From: Formicarius rufipectus
Taxonomy: Eukaryota; Chordata; Aves; Passeriformes; Formicariidae
Reading direction: 5' to 3'
Length of the DNA stretch: 64,000 nucleotides
Assembly (NCBI GenBank): GCA_013399695.1
Contig: VXAU01004012.1
Coordinates: 26,196 to 90,195, forward strand
Shown here: one piece after another, positions 14,901 to 28,729 of the stretch
Layout of the letters: every line of letters starts with the position of its first letter
Position numbering within the stretch: the stretch's first letter is position 1
Notes under the pieces: model-generated
Seen by the model: the letters and a program-made list of their open reading frames with translations, nothing else
What the model was told of the DNA's origin: nothing
Database searches by the model: none
Translations under genes and position numbers: made by a program

Positions 14901-15276
14901 CAAAAGCTAATGTGTTACTTTCAAAGAGTACTGGAGAACTTTTAAACATCTTTTTTCTGCTCATGTTTTCAGAAGAAGGTCATTTAATGGTAGGAAGAAC
15001 TAATGAAATCACATTTGTGATAAACAGTGAAATCTAAATTTTTAAGTAATTAAGGCCTCTGATTCAAGATTATCAACTTGACAATCAAGAAACAAATTTT
15101 CATATTTCTCACTTAAAACGTGTTCCTTAAAGCTGTTTAAAGGTAAGTTGTCAACTATTTGGAGCTCCAGATGTGCTTGCAAAACTTAAGACTCCAAAAG
15201 TTTTTGTGGTATTATATACCATATTACAGTTCAGCACTATTTTTTTATATTATATCTTTATATTTTAAAATGGTGC

Positions 15277-15297
15277 AATACTGTCTGTCATCATGGT
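15277..15297. repeat. Target-site duplication, left copy
   Basis: AATACTGTCTGTCATCATGG plus T; matches the right copy at 20 of 21 positions and abuts the LINE 3' end. Confidence 0.85.
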
Positions 15298-16446
15298 TAG
15301 ACTTCATGAACGAAGATTTGGGAGGGCTCTACCCATGCTTGCTGCAAGCGCACTGATGGTTGATAAGGCCAATGCGAGATAGGCAAGTCCGGTTGCAAAA
15401 GGCACAGCAGAAAGTTTCCGTAGGTGGCACTGTCAAGGCACGGTTCTTTCTGTGTTGTCTTTTCTCCTCCAGGCTGATTCTGCGTGCTGTTTCAAAGGAG
15501 ACAGTAGCATTATAGATTGTGTGCCGACTCCCAGTTGGAGGCCAGCGTGGACCACTGTTGGTGGTCAATATGGCCAAGGCTGAGGTGTTGTTTCAGTGAG
15601 TCCTTGTATCTCCTCTTGGGGGCTCCTCTCTTGCGGCAGCCGGTGGCGAGTTCACCATAGAGCACAACCTTAGGGAGGTGGTGATCCTCCATCCGGGAGA
15701 CATGCCCTGCGTTCTCAGCAGCATGGCCTCAATACTGGTGACCTCTGCCTGTTCCAGAATGGACACAGTCACATAATCAGACCAGTGGATGTTTAGGATT
15801 GCACGGAGGCAGCGCTGGTGGAAGCGTTCGAGGAGTTGCAAGTGGTGGAGGTAGATGACCCAAGATTCAGACCCATAGAGGAGAGTAGACAGTACGATGG
15901 CTCTGTAGACACTGATGCGTGTACTTTTCTTCAGGTGTTTATTGCGCTAGACTCTTTAATGGAGTTTTCCAAAAGCTCTGTATGCCTTTGCTAACCTGTT
16001 GTCAATCTCTTTGTCAATCTTACCATCCGAGGAAATGATGCTTCCCAGATAAGTGAACTGCTGGACTGACCTAAGCTCTGATTGCCTATGGTGATGTGAG
16101 GGTGATGGGAAACTTCCTGAGGTGCAGGTTGGTAGAGAACTTCTGTCTTCTTCAGGCTGACTTCCAGCCCAAAAAGCTCAGCAGCCTCTGCAAAGCAGGA
16201 TGTTAAGTGCTGCAAAGCTTCTTTCTGTGTGGGCAACAAGGGCAGCATCATCAGCAAAAAGCAGTTCGTGGACAAGGTGGTTGAGGGTCTTAGTGTGGGC
16301 CTTCAGCCTCCTTAGGTACAATACCGGATGTAGGTGCCGTTTTCTTCCTCGAGATCTGCCATGGCCCTTTGGAGCATCATGCTGAAGAAGATTGTGAATA
16401 GAGTTGGTGTGAGAACACAACCTTGTTTCACACCATTGGTCATTGG
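15298..16446 (-). mobile_element. 5'-truncated RTE-type LINE with decayed reverse transcriptase; AviRTE candidate
   Basis: Minus-strand translation in several frames shows the RT palm motif ELLFADDAALV, the LYGSESWV thumb region, LERFHQRCLRAILNIHW, a PKVVLYGELA..GAPKRRYKD segment and a C-terminal C2H2-like finger (FCCAFCNRTC..IGLINH). That order and the end finger are typical of RTE-type or related non-LTR elements, not CR1. The reading switches frame several times, so the copy is dead. Both ends carry a 21-bp repeat (target-site duplication). The upstream half of the ORF, including the endonuclease, is missing. The AviRTE assignment is inference. Confidence 0.85.
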
Positions 16447-16467
16447 AATACTGTCTGTAATCATGGT
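16447..16467. repeat. Target-site duplication, right copy
   Basis: AATACTGTCTGTAATCATGG plus T; one mismatch (A for C) to the left copy. Marks the 5'-truncated end of the minus-strand LINE. Confidence 0.85.
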
Positions 16468-19400
16468 ATAAATAACCTTTAAGAACATGTATCAAAAAAA
16501 ATCATTGCATTATGCCAGAAACTCATGGAATACAGACTCCTCTTCCGAATATAAAAATTCTGCTTAGCATATATTTTGTTGATTAGCTTTTAAAAATAGT
16601 TTAGAAGTGAAACTATTTATGCATGTGTATATGAGTTAGTTTTCTAAGGCTTTTCTTATTCAGCCCAGGCAGAATATTTTAACTGTTTCCTAAACTCTGT
16701 TCTTCTACTTTGTTCTATAAATCACACAAATAGAATAACAAATTTTCTTTACTTCTACTCTCTCCATTCCTGCCTGCATTTTATCTTAACACAGTTCTTT
16801 AAAGAACAACAGCAGTCTACATATATCTTTCATAGATATTTATTAAAAGAGACAAAAATTACATACATCTCCTTTTCAAGTTAATTACAAATAATGTGTG
16901 CAAAATACTTTTCTACTGGGATTTTATTTTTCGAAAGTATTGTACCTATCTACTTTGAATGTGACGCCTTCTGCTGAAGCTTGATTTCTGTAAATATCAT
17001 CCGAGTTAAACCAAGCACACATATATCCACAAAATTCAGTAACTGTCAAAGTTTTGCCTCATTACAAAGTACCATCCAGATGTCAAAGCAGTGGAACATA
17101 GTCTACTAGAGGCAGCATCTGGCACTTTGGCAAACTAGGCTGGCAGATGGTTTTACATTTGCTTTTCCTACTATTCCTTTTACCACCATATTCTTATTTT
17201 GTTTACTTGATAGAACTTAATTCTAGAAAATCAGCTAGTGTTTGGATAACTATTCTGTTCTATACAAATATTACATTATTTTTAAATAAATACTAAAAAT
17301 AAAAGAATGGAGTAAAAACCAAAAGTGTTTCTGCATCTGTGTTGTAATTACAGTGAACTCACCCATTAAGGATGCATTAATTTATGTGTAGACATTGAAT
17401 TCTGAATTCAGACATCATGTTGGTTTTTTTTAAACAGAAGAAATATGTTTATCTTCTTACAAGCAGTTCACATTCTCCCTCACAATGTTTGTATCTGAGA
17501 AGTGCAAGGAAAATTCTAAAATGGAGAAATTTTATAAACTTCTAAATTTTCATAAACCTGCAATAAATAAAAAGACTCTTTTCCATCTTGATTTTTAAGA
17601 ATTTGTAGATATGATGAACAATCCCACACCAATGACTTTGCTTTTGTCCAATATTTCAGAGTGAAAATACCACATGCTTCATACTTCTGTTACCATTGTT
17701 CCTTAGCAAAACCCCTTGCTACTAATAGTAATGTGCTCTACCATCTATGTCATTATATGTATGTCTCTACCGCCACCTACTTGTGCTACCTCTGGCAAAG
17801 TTTTCTTTCCACTGAATAAGCTGTAAAGATAATATAATGAATTACAGATGGTTTTCCAAAACTATATAAAAATGCAATGTTCTACTTCCTGCCAGGCAGA
17901 AAGTACCTGCATCTAGTCACACTGTTGAATGAAACTACAATTTTCTGCCATGGCTTACCATAACTTTTCAATGGTACATCTCTTTTATTACTCAGTCTTT
18001 CAGCAAAATTATAGCAGTATACATAGAAAAGATGAGTTTCTTATATACAGAAACATGGGACTGATGTACTTATATAGATGAGTAAAAGGTGATCTCAAAT
18101 AGAATGCAAAACAAATACCAAAAAACCTAACTCTACCATGAATGATGAATCAGGTGAAAGGAGTGGGTAATTCTCATTCTTTTTTTAAAAACAGAAAGCT
18201 TGAAAGAACAGTCACCTCTTACAGCAAGGGCAACACTGAGAAGGAAATGATGTGAATAAAAGTAAAATTCAGGACACAAATTAGCACACAAGCAGGAAAA
18301 CAAGTGAGGAAGCCTTCAAACTTGAGAGGAGTTATTGCCATGATGATGATATGACTTGGATTCACTACAGGACTGATTTACTTTGACTCATAAAGTCATT
18401 GGCAAGAGACTAAGCATAGTAGAAGTGCAGTCTGAATTATATGGTAAGGTCCAGAAATACTGTGTGGTCATTTGCCAAGTTTGGTGCCAGTACATTATGT
18501 TTGCTCACTATATGTGCAGCATAGACTTTTGGTTGCCTTCAGAACTTTAACTGAGCTCTGGGTCCTGAAATTTGAATGTGTGAGAGTTTTGCCATCACTC
18601 TCCAAGCATGATGACTAGTATACTGAGGCTTCTGCTAATGTATTTCTTAAAGATAGCTGACAGAAAATGTGTGATTTCAAAACACAGCAAGAACACCAGA
18701 CACAGTAATTTTTTTTTTCTGCACAAAGCTTTATTTCAGTGTCTTTCCTTTTCAGTGAGAACTAATTCACTGACTGTACCAAAGAAGAAAGAAAACACAA
18801 GACGGAAACTGCAACCGGTCCTGAGAACACTGCAATTGGCTGCAGACATTTCTATGCATCTAGGAGGCCCTACAGTCTTTATGTCATTAGATAGGTGTCA
18901 CATTTGAAATAATATTTCTGTATTACTTAACATATTATACTAATGTTGGCTGTAATTTACTTCTCAATACACTCCTAATGCAGGTGTGAAAGGCTGGACT
19001 CCTGGGAATTGCATGTACATTTTTGTGCAAGCTAAAGTACTGTGCAAATTTTGCCTGAGGAGATCCTGATGAGGAAGGGGCGCAAAACCTCTTGGTCTCA
19101 CACATGGAACATGTTGACAGTGAATGCCAGTGACAGACAGAGCTGTAAGCTTTCATTGTCACAAAATGATTACTGGGGCACAAATGACCTACACTAGCCA
19201 GGAGATTGCCACTGCTCGGCAAGAACTGTAAGATGCCTCCTCTGAAGGTACATCAGACAATGTGGACCTGAAATAGAGCCCTTTGACTCAAAGCAGAAAC
19301 ATACAGTTAGGGTGTCTAGTGCCTGTGTGGAGCCGAGTGTCTGTCTGACATTATCCCCATGGATTTTTGGAAGTCAGCAGCTCAGACCTGGATGGAACCT

Positions 19401-19649
19401 TTCCAGGAGACATGTTCCCAGCCCAAGACCAAGGCTGACACACGTCCACAGATGCATTGGGCTTGCATGACAAGCGGGGATGAGGAGGGCTACAGGGAGG
19501 CTTCTGTGGGAAGTTTTCAGAAGCTTCCCCCATGTCCGATGGAGCCAATACCACCTGGCTCCAAGACTGACAGGTCATTTGCCAAAGCAAATCAACATCA
19601 GTGGTAGTGTTTCTTGGATAATGCAGTTAAGTAGGGGGGAAAAATGCTT
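16468..19649. other. Intergenic; no gene seen
   Basis: AT-rich unique sequence, turning GC-richer from about 19000. Short ORFs at 18608-19607 have no domain and no consistent splice context; the GC-richer part may belong to the repeat that follows. Confidence 0.6.
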
Positions 19650-20110
19650 TGCAAGAATACTTGGGGCTAGAGAAGATAGAAGTCAGAATATGTGAAAAAA
19701 GAGGCTCTGCATACGCCCAGGTCACTGAAGAAGCAGGGGTAGGAGGTGCTCTAGGTGCTAAAGCTGAGATCCCCCTCCAGCCTGTGGTGCAGCCCCTGGT
19801 GAGACAGGCCATGCCCCTGCAGCCCATGGAGGTCAACAGAAGCACAGAGATACTCCTGAAGCCTGTGGAGGACCCCAGGCCTATGCAACCAGAAAGGAGG
19901 CTGTGACCCCATGGGAAGCCCACTGTTGAGCAGTCTCCTGGCAGGACTTGTGGCCCTGTGGAGAGTGGAGCCCATGCCAGAGTAGGTTTGCTGGCAGGAC
20001 TTGTGACCCTGCAGGAAGAGTGTGAGGAGTCAGAGCACTCCCTTAGGAGGAAGGAGCAGCAGAGGTAACATGCGATCAACTGACCAAAACCCTCATGCCC
20101 TTTATGTCTG
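19650..20110 (+). repeat. GC-rich avian interspersed-repeat fragment (possibly ERV-related)
   Basis: Internally repetitive phrases: GCAGCCCATGGAGGTCAAC, GGCTGTGACCCCATGGGAAG, CTGGCAGGACTTGTGGCC and CTGGCAGGACTTGTGACC, GAGGAAGGAGCAGCAGAG. I recall this wording from a multi-copy repeat in bird genomes, possibly the body of an endogenous-retrovirus-like element; the family is uncertain. The 71-150 aa ORFs here are chance frames without a conserved domain. Confidence 0.5.
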
Positions 20111-23100
20111 CACCACTCTGGTGCTCCAGGGCTACAGCTGAAGCATCTGTGAGCACTGTTTGCACACAGGCTGTGTACTACCTGGGGGGCTGTGGCAGAG
20201 ATTGCAGAGGCAGGGATTGTGAAAGGAGAACTTTACAGACCAATCCAGGCAATTGAAGCCCACCTATTGTCAGGCAGTTGAACCAGCCTGGTTCTGGTTG
20301 CCTCCAGAAGCCTGACACTTTGGGTAGTACCTTATGTATTTACAAGACAGCATGGGGAGTGAGATGGAAGTCATAAGACATGTGCAGCACAGTCAAGGTG
20401 GGATGAACTGATTGCTATGAGAGCACTGGTGACACAAGTAGGTGTCTGTACAGTCAGGTGCCAGGTGACACCATCTCTAGGCTGGACACTGTTAGGGTAG
20501 TTAGGATGTTACAGTTTGGATGCAAAAGTATTTTCTGGAATGGGCTTCTACTGACAAAACCATTTGGGAAACCCACATGGTATAACAGGAGAATCAGAGC
20601 AGCTAATTACAGAGGTATAAAGCAAGCTAGTTATCTTATTCACTTCTTGGGGCAGAGGTGGGTGGTGAAAACATAAAAAACACACACTCCTGTGCCTCCA
20701 CATTGTTTAGAAGCTCTCATTTGAGATATGAAATACAACATATGAATTTATAAAGGTTTACTTGGGATATATCTATTCCTCATGGGTATTGCTGCAGTTT
20801 TACTTTATGCAGGTCTGAATGGTCAAATGTGGTCACCTGCAAAAGTCAGACACAGTATTTGTGGTTATCATTCGTAAGCAATCCCAGCCTTCAAAAGCAG
20901 CATCCAAGACTACATGATGAAGCCTCATGGGGACACCCTGACACCAGCAGGGACACTGTAAATGTGGCCATCTGTTATAACAGAATGTTACAATTAATCT
21001 CTAAGGGAAAAAGTCAAGTAACTCAAATAACAGTATCCCATGAGTCATATACAGTGTGATGTAAATCTTTTCAGAAATTCAAAAACTCGATGCTATGTGA
21101 AGGGAATGTAAGATTTTTAGCCTAATATGCCACTATTAAAGTAACTTACTGTTGAATATTTTGTGCCTTTAAAGAAATCTTTTGGGCATTTTATAAGGTT
21201 TGAAAATCCAGTTAACTTTTGCTTTCAGTTATTCTCTTAGCTGTGGCTTAAATTCCTCACCCCATCTAAGCTGTTAATGAAGTACACAGAAAAGACATGG
21301 GTCTTCCCAAGGATGGGAAAGGATCAAACTTTACAATTTCAAAATTCTCTATTAAATACAACAGTAGCTTAAACAACAGTATTATTCAGTACAAAATAAA
21401 AGTTCTTGCTTACTATACCACATTATAGAGTCAACAGTCAGAAACTCTAAGTTGCAGGATCTATTAAGAACCCCATAAAATACAGTATCATAAAAACACT
21501 ATGTGCTCTATAGGTTAAATTAGCCATTTAAATTGCATTAGTAGCTATATTCCACCAAAGCATCGCACTCAATCCAATGTGCAGAAATCCCAATACACTG
21601 GAAAACACTGGGGCCATCTTACTTTGAAAAACTTAACTAAACATTGAATAAACAACTGAGCAGATGTTCTTTTTTATTCCACAGTATTTTACTGATCTAA
21701 CACTGCACAGAGATAGAAATCAGTTGATTAAGGCAGCTGTGAGTGCCTCCAGCAAGCAGAGGAATCTTAACAGATGCAGAATCACTCATCTGACCTTCTC
21801 ATTACAAGGGATGCATGGGTAATACTGCAAGTATACCAGAGAATGCAAGCACCAATTTCAGGCTTTCTCTAGCTGATGAACAATCCTGCAGAAGCTGCCA
21901 GCTGGCATGACCTGCAGGAAATAGAATCTGAAATGTCCTAAACAACACTGCTAATCTGCCATCAGAACCTAGAGAACCACAGTGGACTCCCTAAAGACCT
22001 GCTTGTGGGGTTTCTTTTAGTACTAATGAAATGTTTTCCAAATACAAGCTGAAAACTTTCAGCATTTCAGAATTCTTTTTATTTTCTCCTTATGCAACAA
22101 TTTGTATATTTATCTGCATTTGGCCAATCATGCAATTTTTGACTGAGAATGGCATGGCAGCTGTGGCTAAAAAAAGGAAAAAACTCCACTACTAACCTTG
22201 TACGATAGAAAGTCTATGGACATTATAGAGGAAAGGGTAATGTTTTATCACTCCATCCACATTAATATAAGCCAATATGCAGGAAATATTACTGCCTAGT
22301 GTCAAGAAGAGTGTGTTCTCCCACCTTGTTGAACAGTTAAACATATAAAGATGTTATAGATGGCAGGCAAGCATCTGTCCTGATGCTTTGCCTACCTGTT
22401 GGACCAGCTCAACCTATCTTTTCCTTCCTGTGCACGTAGCAGCATTTGTCAGCATGCCAAGATAAAGTGTACAGAAGAAAAGGGCTGCAGGAACAAGTTT
22501 GATCTGTTCTGTCATCAGAGAAAAAGGAAATTTAAGGAACAAGATTACAGAAGGGAGGTTTCTTTAGTTAATGTTTCCATAGTGGAAAGCTATATACTTA
22601 TATGATGACATTTGAAGGGTTCTTTCAGTTATAGAACTCAGTAAGGCATTTTGATCTTGGCTAACAGATTTTGTTAAAATGTTGAAATCAGATCTATACT
22701 TTCTTATTATTGAGTAAGCTGAAAGATCAAGTCCTGTGTGTTTACTAGATGGAGATGCTTTTCAGAATTAGCATATATTCTTGAAATGAAACCAATTTCT
22801 AGCATCACAAAAATGGATACGTTCAGACTTCAAGTGCAATTGTGCACTGTGTGGTGTGTAAGCCCCATTTCTCATGCACCGCAAGAGAGAAGCCAATTCC
22901 AGAGCTCCCAGTTGGGTCCCCACTCCCTCAGGTGACCTTGTTAGCACCCTCCCTGATGACTCAGGCCCACATCACACACTCCCCAGTCCCTCTCTCTGAT
23001 AAATACCAGGTATCCTAATGAAACACCAATTGCCCATCAGCAGGGATTGTGAAGTATTGCTTGGCTTCATTTTATGCTTTAAACACATTGTTTGTTTCAT

Positions 23101-26100
23101 TGTTTTCTTTCTCCTTCCCCGTCATTACCTGCTGTCTTGTCAACCTGTCTGAGTTCTTCCCTGATGCTTTATGCTTCATTGCTTTTCTCTCACCTTTTCT
23201 CCACGCTCTGCTAAGCACCTGAGCTGCAACTAGCTGGAGGATATGCTGTCCCTCTTTCTCCAGGTGAACAGCCGTTATGCCAAGTCCTGTTCAGTTTCAC
23301 TGGGTGTATTTGGTTTAATAACCATTTGTTGTCTTCAGGTCGTTTTTAACTCTATCACTGATTTAATGAATAAAATTATTTTATTTTTTTTTTACTGGAG
23401 AATAAAAACTACAGCAAATTACATAAGTTTGGGGTATATCAAATCCATTTTACCCCATTCACTGCAAAATATATTTTCATGTAATTTCACATCTGTTCAA
23501 AATGCTCAGTGTAAATGTGCCTTAAAAATCTACATTGTTCTTAGGCTGAAATATGGCATAGATTTTGCCTGTAAACATGGAGAGGCAAAAAATTGAGGAA
23601 ACTTATCAGTTTTTTCCTCCCTGCCATGCTTCCACCTTCACCTTCACTTTCTCTTGGCATGACATTACACTCAAAGCAGGACTTGCAGCAGGCTCAGTTT
23701 CTCTGAAATTGTAGCTGATCCCCTGTTTGATGACTCAACTCAGCTGCCAGTCTCAGTGGTATTTACATTCCATAATAGAAGACTCTTAATGTATGTCATG
23801 TCCATAAAATGGAAATATTTATGGTGATGCTACACACTGCACTTCCTGATGCTTATAAACTTGCCTGGGAAAGCTATGTTAGCTCCAGCTCTGCCTTTCT
23901 GGTGGAGCAAGAAGGGGATTTTGGCATAGATTATTTATGTCTTGGCAGGGAGTTCCCCATGGCTTAGACATCCAAGCTTGACCTTAATAGTTTCTTGACC
24001 TAATTGTATAAGTGGTTAAAAAATGTAAGCCATAGGTTTGTTTTTTTTTCATATTTGCAGTAAAATTGTGTATATATGAAGTACTTAGGTTATTTCTCCT
24101 GAAAAGCAGTTACAGTAAGGAATTAATCCTGACAAAAATCAAAAGGTTTTTGTGACTCAGGAATTATTGTGATTGATAGGCCCTTAACTTGACTGAAATC
24201 ATCTTTTCTCACTGGAGTGTGAGTTCAGTGTACAGCATCTGTAGTGTTTCTAGCTGGTGAATTAGTAAGTTTGTAACATTTCTCAATGGCATGCTGACAG
24301 GATGCAGTATGACATAGTCTGCTATGTGAGGAATTGATAAGGAAAAATCATGCCTATTCAAGCTATCACAAACAATTTCTTCTGCAATTGCAGTCAAAAG
24401 AAGAACCTAGAAAGTATTCATAGAAAGATATATTTCATCCACCTCATATTTTACTATGACATGAAAGTGGCAGTGAAACCATGTACGGAAAAAGAACAGC
24501 CTGGGTGACTACAGGCAGAGTCCTTAGGGGATGCAGGGAAGTGAGCACAATGCTCAGGAGTGAAGTCACTCTGTGATACATACACATATGTTTACAGCAG
24601 TAGGGGTTCATTTGCACTAGAACTGTGGAACAGAGATGTGCTCTTAAAGCTAGTCTCTCAAATCTTTGTTTTATATTTCAAAGTCATCTTGGAACACATG
24701 AACAATATTTCTTTCATGCAAGCTGACCTGAAAGAGCAGCTCTACCCAATTACGTACACTTTTGAAGCATGTATTCTTAGGATAGTGAATTTTCAGTATC
24801 AACTGTTCTGCTTTACAAATTCACTTCTATTGACTTGCAATGCCATGTAGACATACTTTTGAGAGTCAAGGGAAAAGTTAGTGGGAACAAACAATGATCT
24901 ATATATACTGTACTCAGTGAAGTTTCTTCAGTATGGGAGACGTTAGTGTACTTCTTAGAAGGCAACTCCTATTTCCTGAAATTCCAATACAGGTCTATCT
25001 GGAGTAGGAAAAATGCAAAGCATAGGTTGCCTAACAACTTTTTTTTTCTTTTTTTTTTTTAATTCAGAATTTCATGAACAGGTTTCAGTAGAATTGTTCA
25101 TTTTGAGTAATTTTTAACTGTTATGAGAATTCTTCATTTGCCTTAATAACATTTTTCCTTTACTGCATGACTGCAATTTTAAATAGCAGAGAAAGGACAT
25201 TGGAAAGGTTCAAAGATGGACACACAGACATGTAGACTAAGTTCTTAATGACACTGACATTTGCAAAAAAATCTTTTCTTAAAAATCCGGAGGATTCTGA
25301 TTTGCTTGTACTGTTGCTTTTTTCCCAGTATTTGTTTAAGGAAAATAGTTGCAAATGTTAACCAAGTGACTCAGAGTCATTTATTCAAATAAACATTTGC
25401 AAATACTTCCTGCTCTCACTTGCCCTATGCATTTTATTAGAGGAAGCATTCAGATTATTCTGACTACTTGCCTGCACACAGAAAAGCAAAGTATTTCTGA
25501 GGTGCCTTCTTTGATGTTTTTGTATTTTCTACACAGTAAAACAGGCATGTAAATTTACATTCTCATATTTGCAATGAAATCTCTTGTTTGCAACTCCTTG
25601 GGGCAGAGTATGGCTTTGTATTTCTTATTTTCGTAAAGCAGCCTCTTACACTATTTGGGCAAAAATAATTAGGCTCAGAGGAATGTTCAAATAGACATTA
25701 TAGTGGTAAACATGTTCATCAAATTCTTCAAAGCACTGAGCAGGCATTACCATCAAAGGGATCTTCATGAAGAGGGATAGTTGTTAACTCCGTAGGTAGC
25801 CTTCTGGAAAAAAATTAAAGTTTTAAATTTGAATGACCAGTTCTATTAAAGTCACAGAAATCAGAAGAGTACAATTATTTGCCTGCTGAGTTTCATTTTG
25901 TTGCATCTTTTCATGTATGTGTGTGTATTTACCAAAGTCCATTCAGAAATAAGTTACAGTGGGAATATTTCAGTAGCAAATATGTTTATCAAACTGCTTT
26001 CCTCTATTATTCCTGGTTTTGCTCATTATTATTGTGTAAATTATAGAATTTACAGAATTCTATAAATTATAGAAACAGACCTTGACCATTATGTTTAAAT

Positions 26101-28729
26101 GAAGTGGTTTTACACTGCAGTTTCATAACTAGTCTAATATGACACAAACCAGCTCAACCATCAAAGAGTCATCCCATCACCCCCTCATTCCTGGGTAATT
26201 ATTTCTCCACCCATAACTGCAGGCACATGAAGTCACGCAGCCTTGCTATGAACTACCTAGGGGATGTTATCTTAGATAATTTAACTGGAGGGGGAAAAAA
26301 AAAAAAAATCAACCAAAACCACAACGAAACAAGCCTCTAATATTTAAACCTTCCTCTCCCAACTAAGTGTTTTTGCAAAGAACCTTCCTCATCTGTCAGG
26401 TGGCTGGGGGTTTTTACAGCACAAGGGACAATGTTTGGGGCAAGAAAATACTGCCAAAAACTTCAAGTAGTAGTGCCACCTTATGCAGACTTAAACTAAT
26501 ATAAAGTGATGACATCACCATTAGTCAATTTTGTGCACTCCAAAGCACTATTAACTAAAATGACTATAACGGTACTCAAAGTAAAATGAAAATAACTTGG
26601 CTTAAAGTAAATCAATAAAATCTGAAGTTAAAAAAATGTATTGTGTAGACTGCTAGTCATATATAAACAGCAAAATACAGTGCCAGCATATACGTTTTGA
26701 TTTGAAAAAGAAGCATGTATTTTAAAAAGTGAATTAACTGTGATTTTGCAATTCAGTTTCTGTTTCCTGCATAAATAAGAAAATAGAGACAGTAATCTTC
26801 CATCATAGGAATTATCCTTAGCATTCATTATTTTTTCATGGAGTAAAGGTAAACTTCACAATGTGTTAAAGTGAGATATTGACAAATGCAGGTACCAACA
26901 TGCACAGTTCTGAGAACTTCTTTTGGGAGGCACCATAATTCTGTACATGCCCAGTTTGTTTCTTCGCGTTTGCCAAACCTTGCAGTTTGCACATCCCACT
27001 CATACTCTCTGAGCAGCATGAGCAGCTGGTTCGTACCAAAGCCAGGCCAAGACCTGCAAGCTAAACATACTTTAGCACACTTGGCACTGATAGGGTTCAC
27101 CTTCTCATAAAGTGCAGCTACTGTTTTCCTTTATAAGGGAGGAGATGATGTTAGCTCTTTTATTCCACAGATTCTTGGTTAGCTCACAGGAAAGAGGGAA
27201 ATATCCTGAACTAGCAGAATAATATACCACTTCATCATAGGCTATTTCGTGTGACATATCTTTCACTTCTCAGTTTGAAACTCTGCTACTGAACTGAAAG
27301 AATTGCAAGTGTCATGAAATTTCTGAGCTACAAAGCAGCAATGGGCATATCTGAGTAGCCAAATGTTGAGGGTATTAACCTGGGAAGAGAGAAGCCTTGC
27401 TTTTTTGCCCTCACTCCAAAACCATCTCCTGGATTTGCTTTTCTTATATAACTTTAGCAGTTACTAGGAAAAATCATGGTGTAAAATCACACTATATCTC
27501 AGTCTGAGTTACCTATAGTTTTCCATAATATTTTTCTGCTCCATACTTCCTGGTACATAGTTCCAGAGTCATTTGGCATGCTGAGTTTGATGGGATAATT
27601 TGGAGTCAAGCAATTTCCATAATTCATTATGTCAGAACTTATGATACTGGTTAGGGTGTTTGGTTCCACTTGGGTAATCAGACCACTAAAAAGTCAGCAC
27701 TGAGGAAATCTGTCTATCTAGAAAGGGTCTGTCTCTATTCTTGACAATTTCTGTAAATTATTTATCCTGTACAAATGAGGGCCTAAACTGCAGGACCATA
27801 ATAATAATTAATAATAATAATTACTAAATTATTATTAATAATAATCATTATTATTAGAGACAAAATAATAGTAATGGTAGCAACTGATTCACAATTTAAA
27901 AGCCACTTCTTTATGATACAATAAAGTTAGGGGAGAAGAGGAAAAAAGAATGAAGAACTTCTGCCTTTCAAATAGATAACTTCAACAGAAAACGTTTGTT
28001 GATTATTTCAAGTATAAAATCAACTATTTATTTTATCTCAAGTTCATTCTTGCAAAAGCAATATAAATTTTTATTTGAGGCACATTTGCTCACTCAATAT
28101 TTATTATCATTAAGGCTGTGATATTTATTTTTCACAGGCTTGCACTAAGGTTGAAAATTTATTGGAGGTAGACATCCTAACATGTCATTGCCAGGGCTCT
28201 ATGTTATCCTAATTTTCTAGGGATTTTGTTACTAATTAGTATGTTTCTTTGTCAGTAAATCATTTTTATTTTCATTCTGAAACATAATTTCAGCCCAGAG
28301 AGAAACTGTAATAAATTCTTATTATGCACATGATATATTGCTAATGAAGAAGATGATAAATTGCTAATGAAAAAAAAATGTATTGTGAAAGCCTTGAAAA
28401 AGTATGGGTAATAAATATTTTACTTAGAATACAATTTTCAGGTGTTCCAACATTATTATTAGATTTCACGTGCCATGCATACACACAGAGCTGATCCCCT
28501 ACAATTCCACAGGTTTCTTTCTGCTCCACCAAATGTAGTGGAACTTCAAACACTGGTATCAGTAGAAGCCATGTCAAGCTGAGAATTTGCCAAGGAAGAA
28601 GGACATCAAGCATGATTTTATGCATCAGGAGGTTGTCTCACATGACACCAGGCCTGGAATAAAAGAAGATTGTCCAAGGAATATTTCGCAAAACCAGTCC
28701 TAGGAGAAAATGGGAGAAATCAGTTTTAA
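20111..28729. other. Intergenic; no gene seen
   Basis: Mostly AT-rich. The longest ORF (117 aa, 23243-23596) has no recognisable family. Contains an inverted AT motif near 26038-26078 and the AAT microsatellite listed separately. Confidence 0.65.
27798..27856. repeat. (AAT)n/(ATT)n microsatellite, imperfect palindrome
   Basis: AATAATAATTAATAATAATA on one half and ATTATTATTAATAATAATC then ATTATTATTA on the other; the halves are partly complementary and could fold as a hairpin. Confidence 0.85.

Larger units (their letters stand above)
3933..15276. other. Intergenic, AT-rich; scattered repeats only
   Basis: Apart from the repeat fragments and A-rich tracts listed separately, I see no gene. 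ORFs are 60-107 aa, overlap on both strands and lack family motifs. A runs at 8531-8553 and 13798-13812. Confidence 0.65.

Noticed and set aside
15329..16495. Five separate small genes on the minus strand
   Set aside because: They are frame-shifted pieces of one reverse transcriptase from a dead LINE copy.
19627..20079. 150-aa minus-strand ORF
   Set aside because: Lies in a GC-rich repeat-like element with competing ORFs in other frames; no conserved motif.
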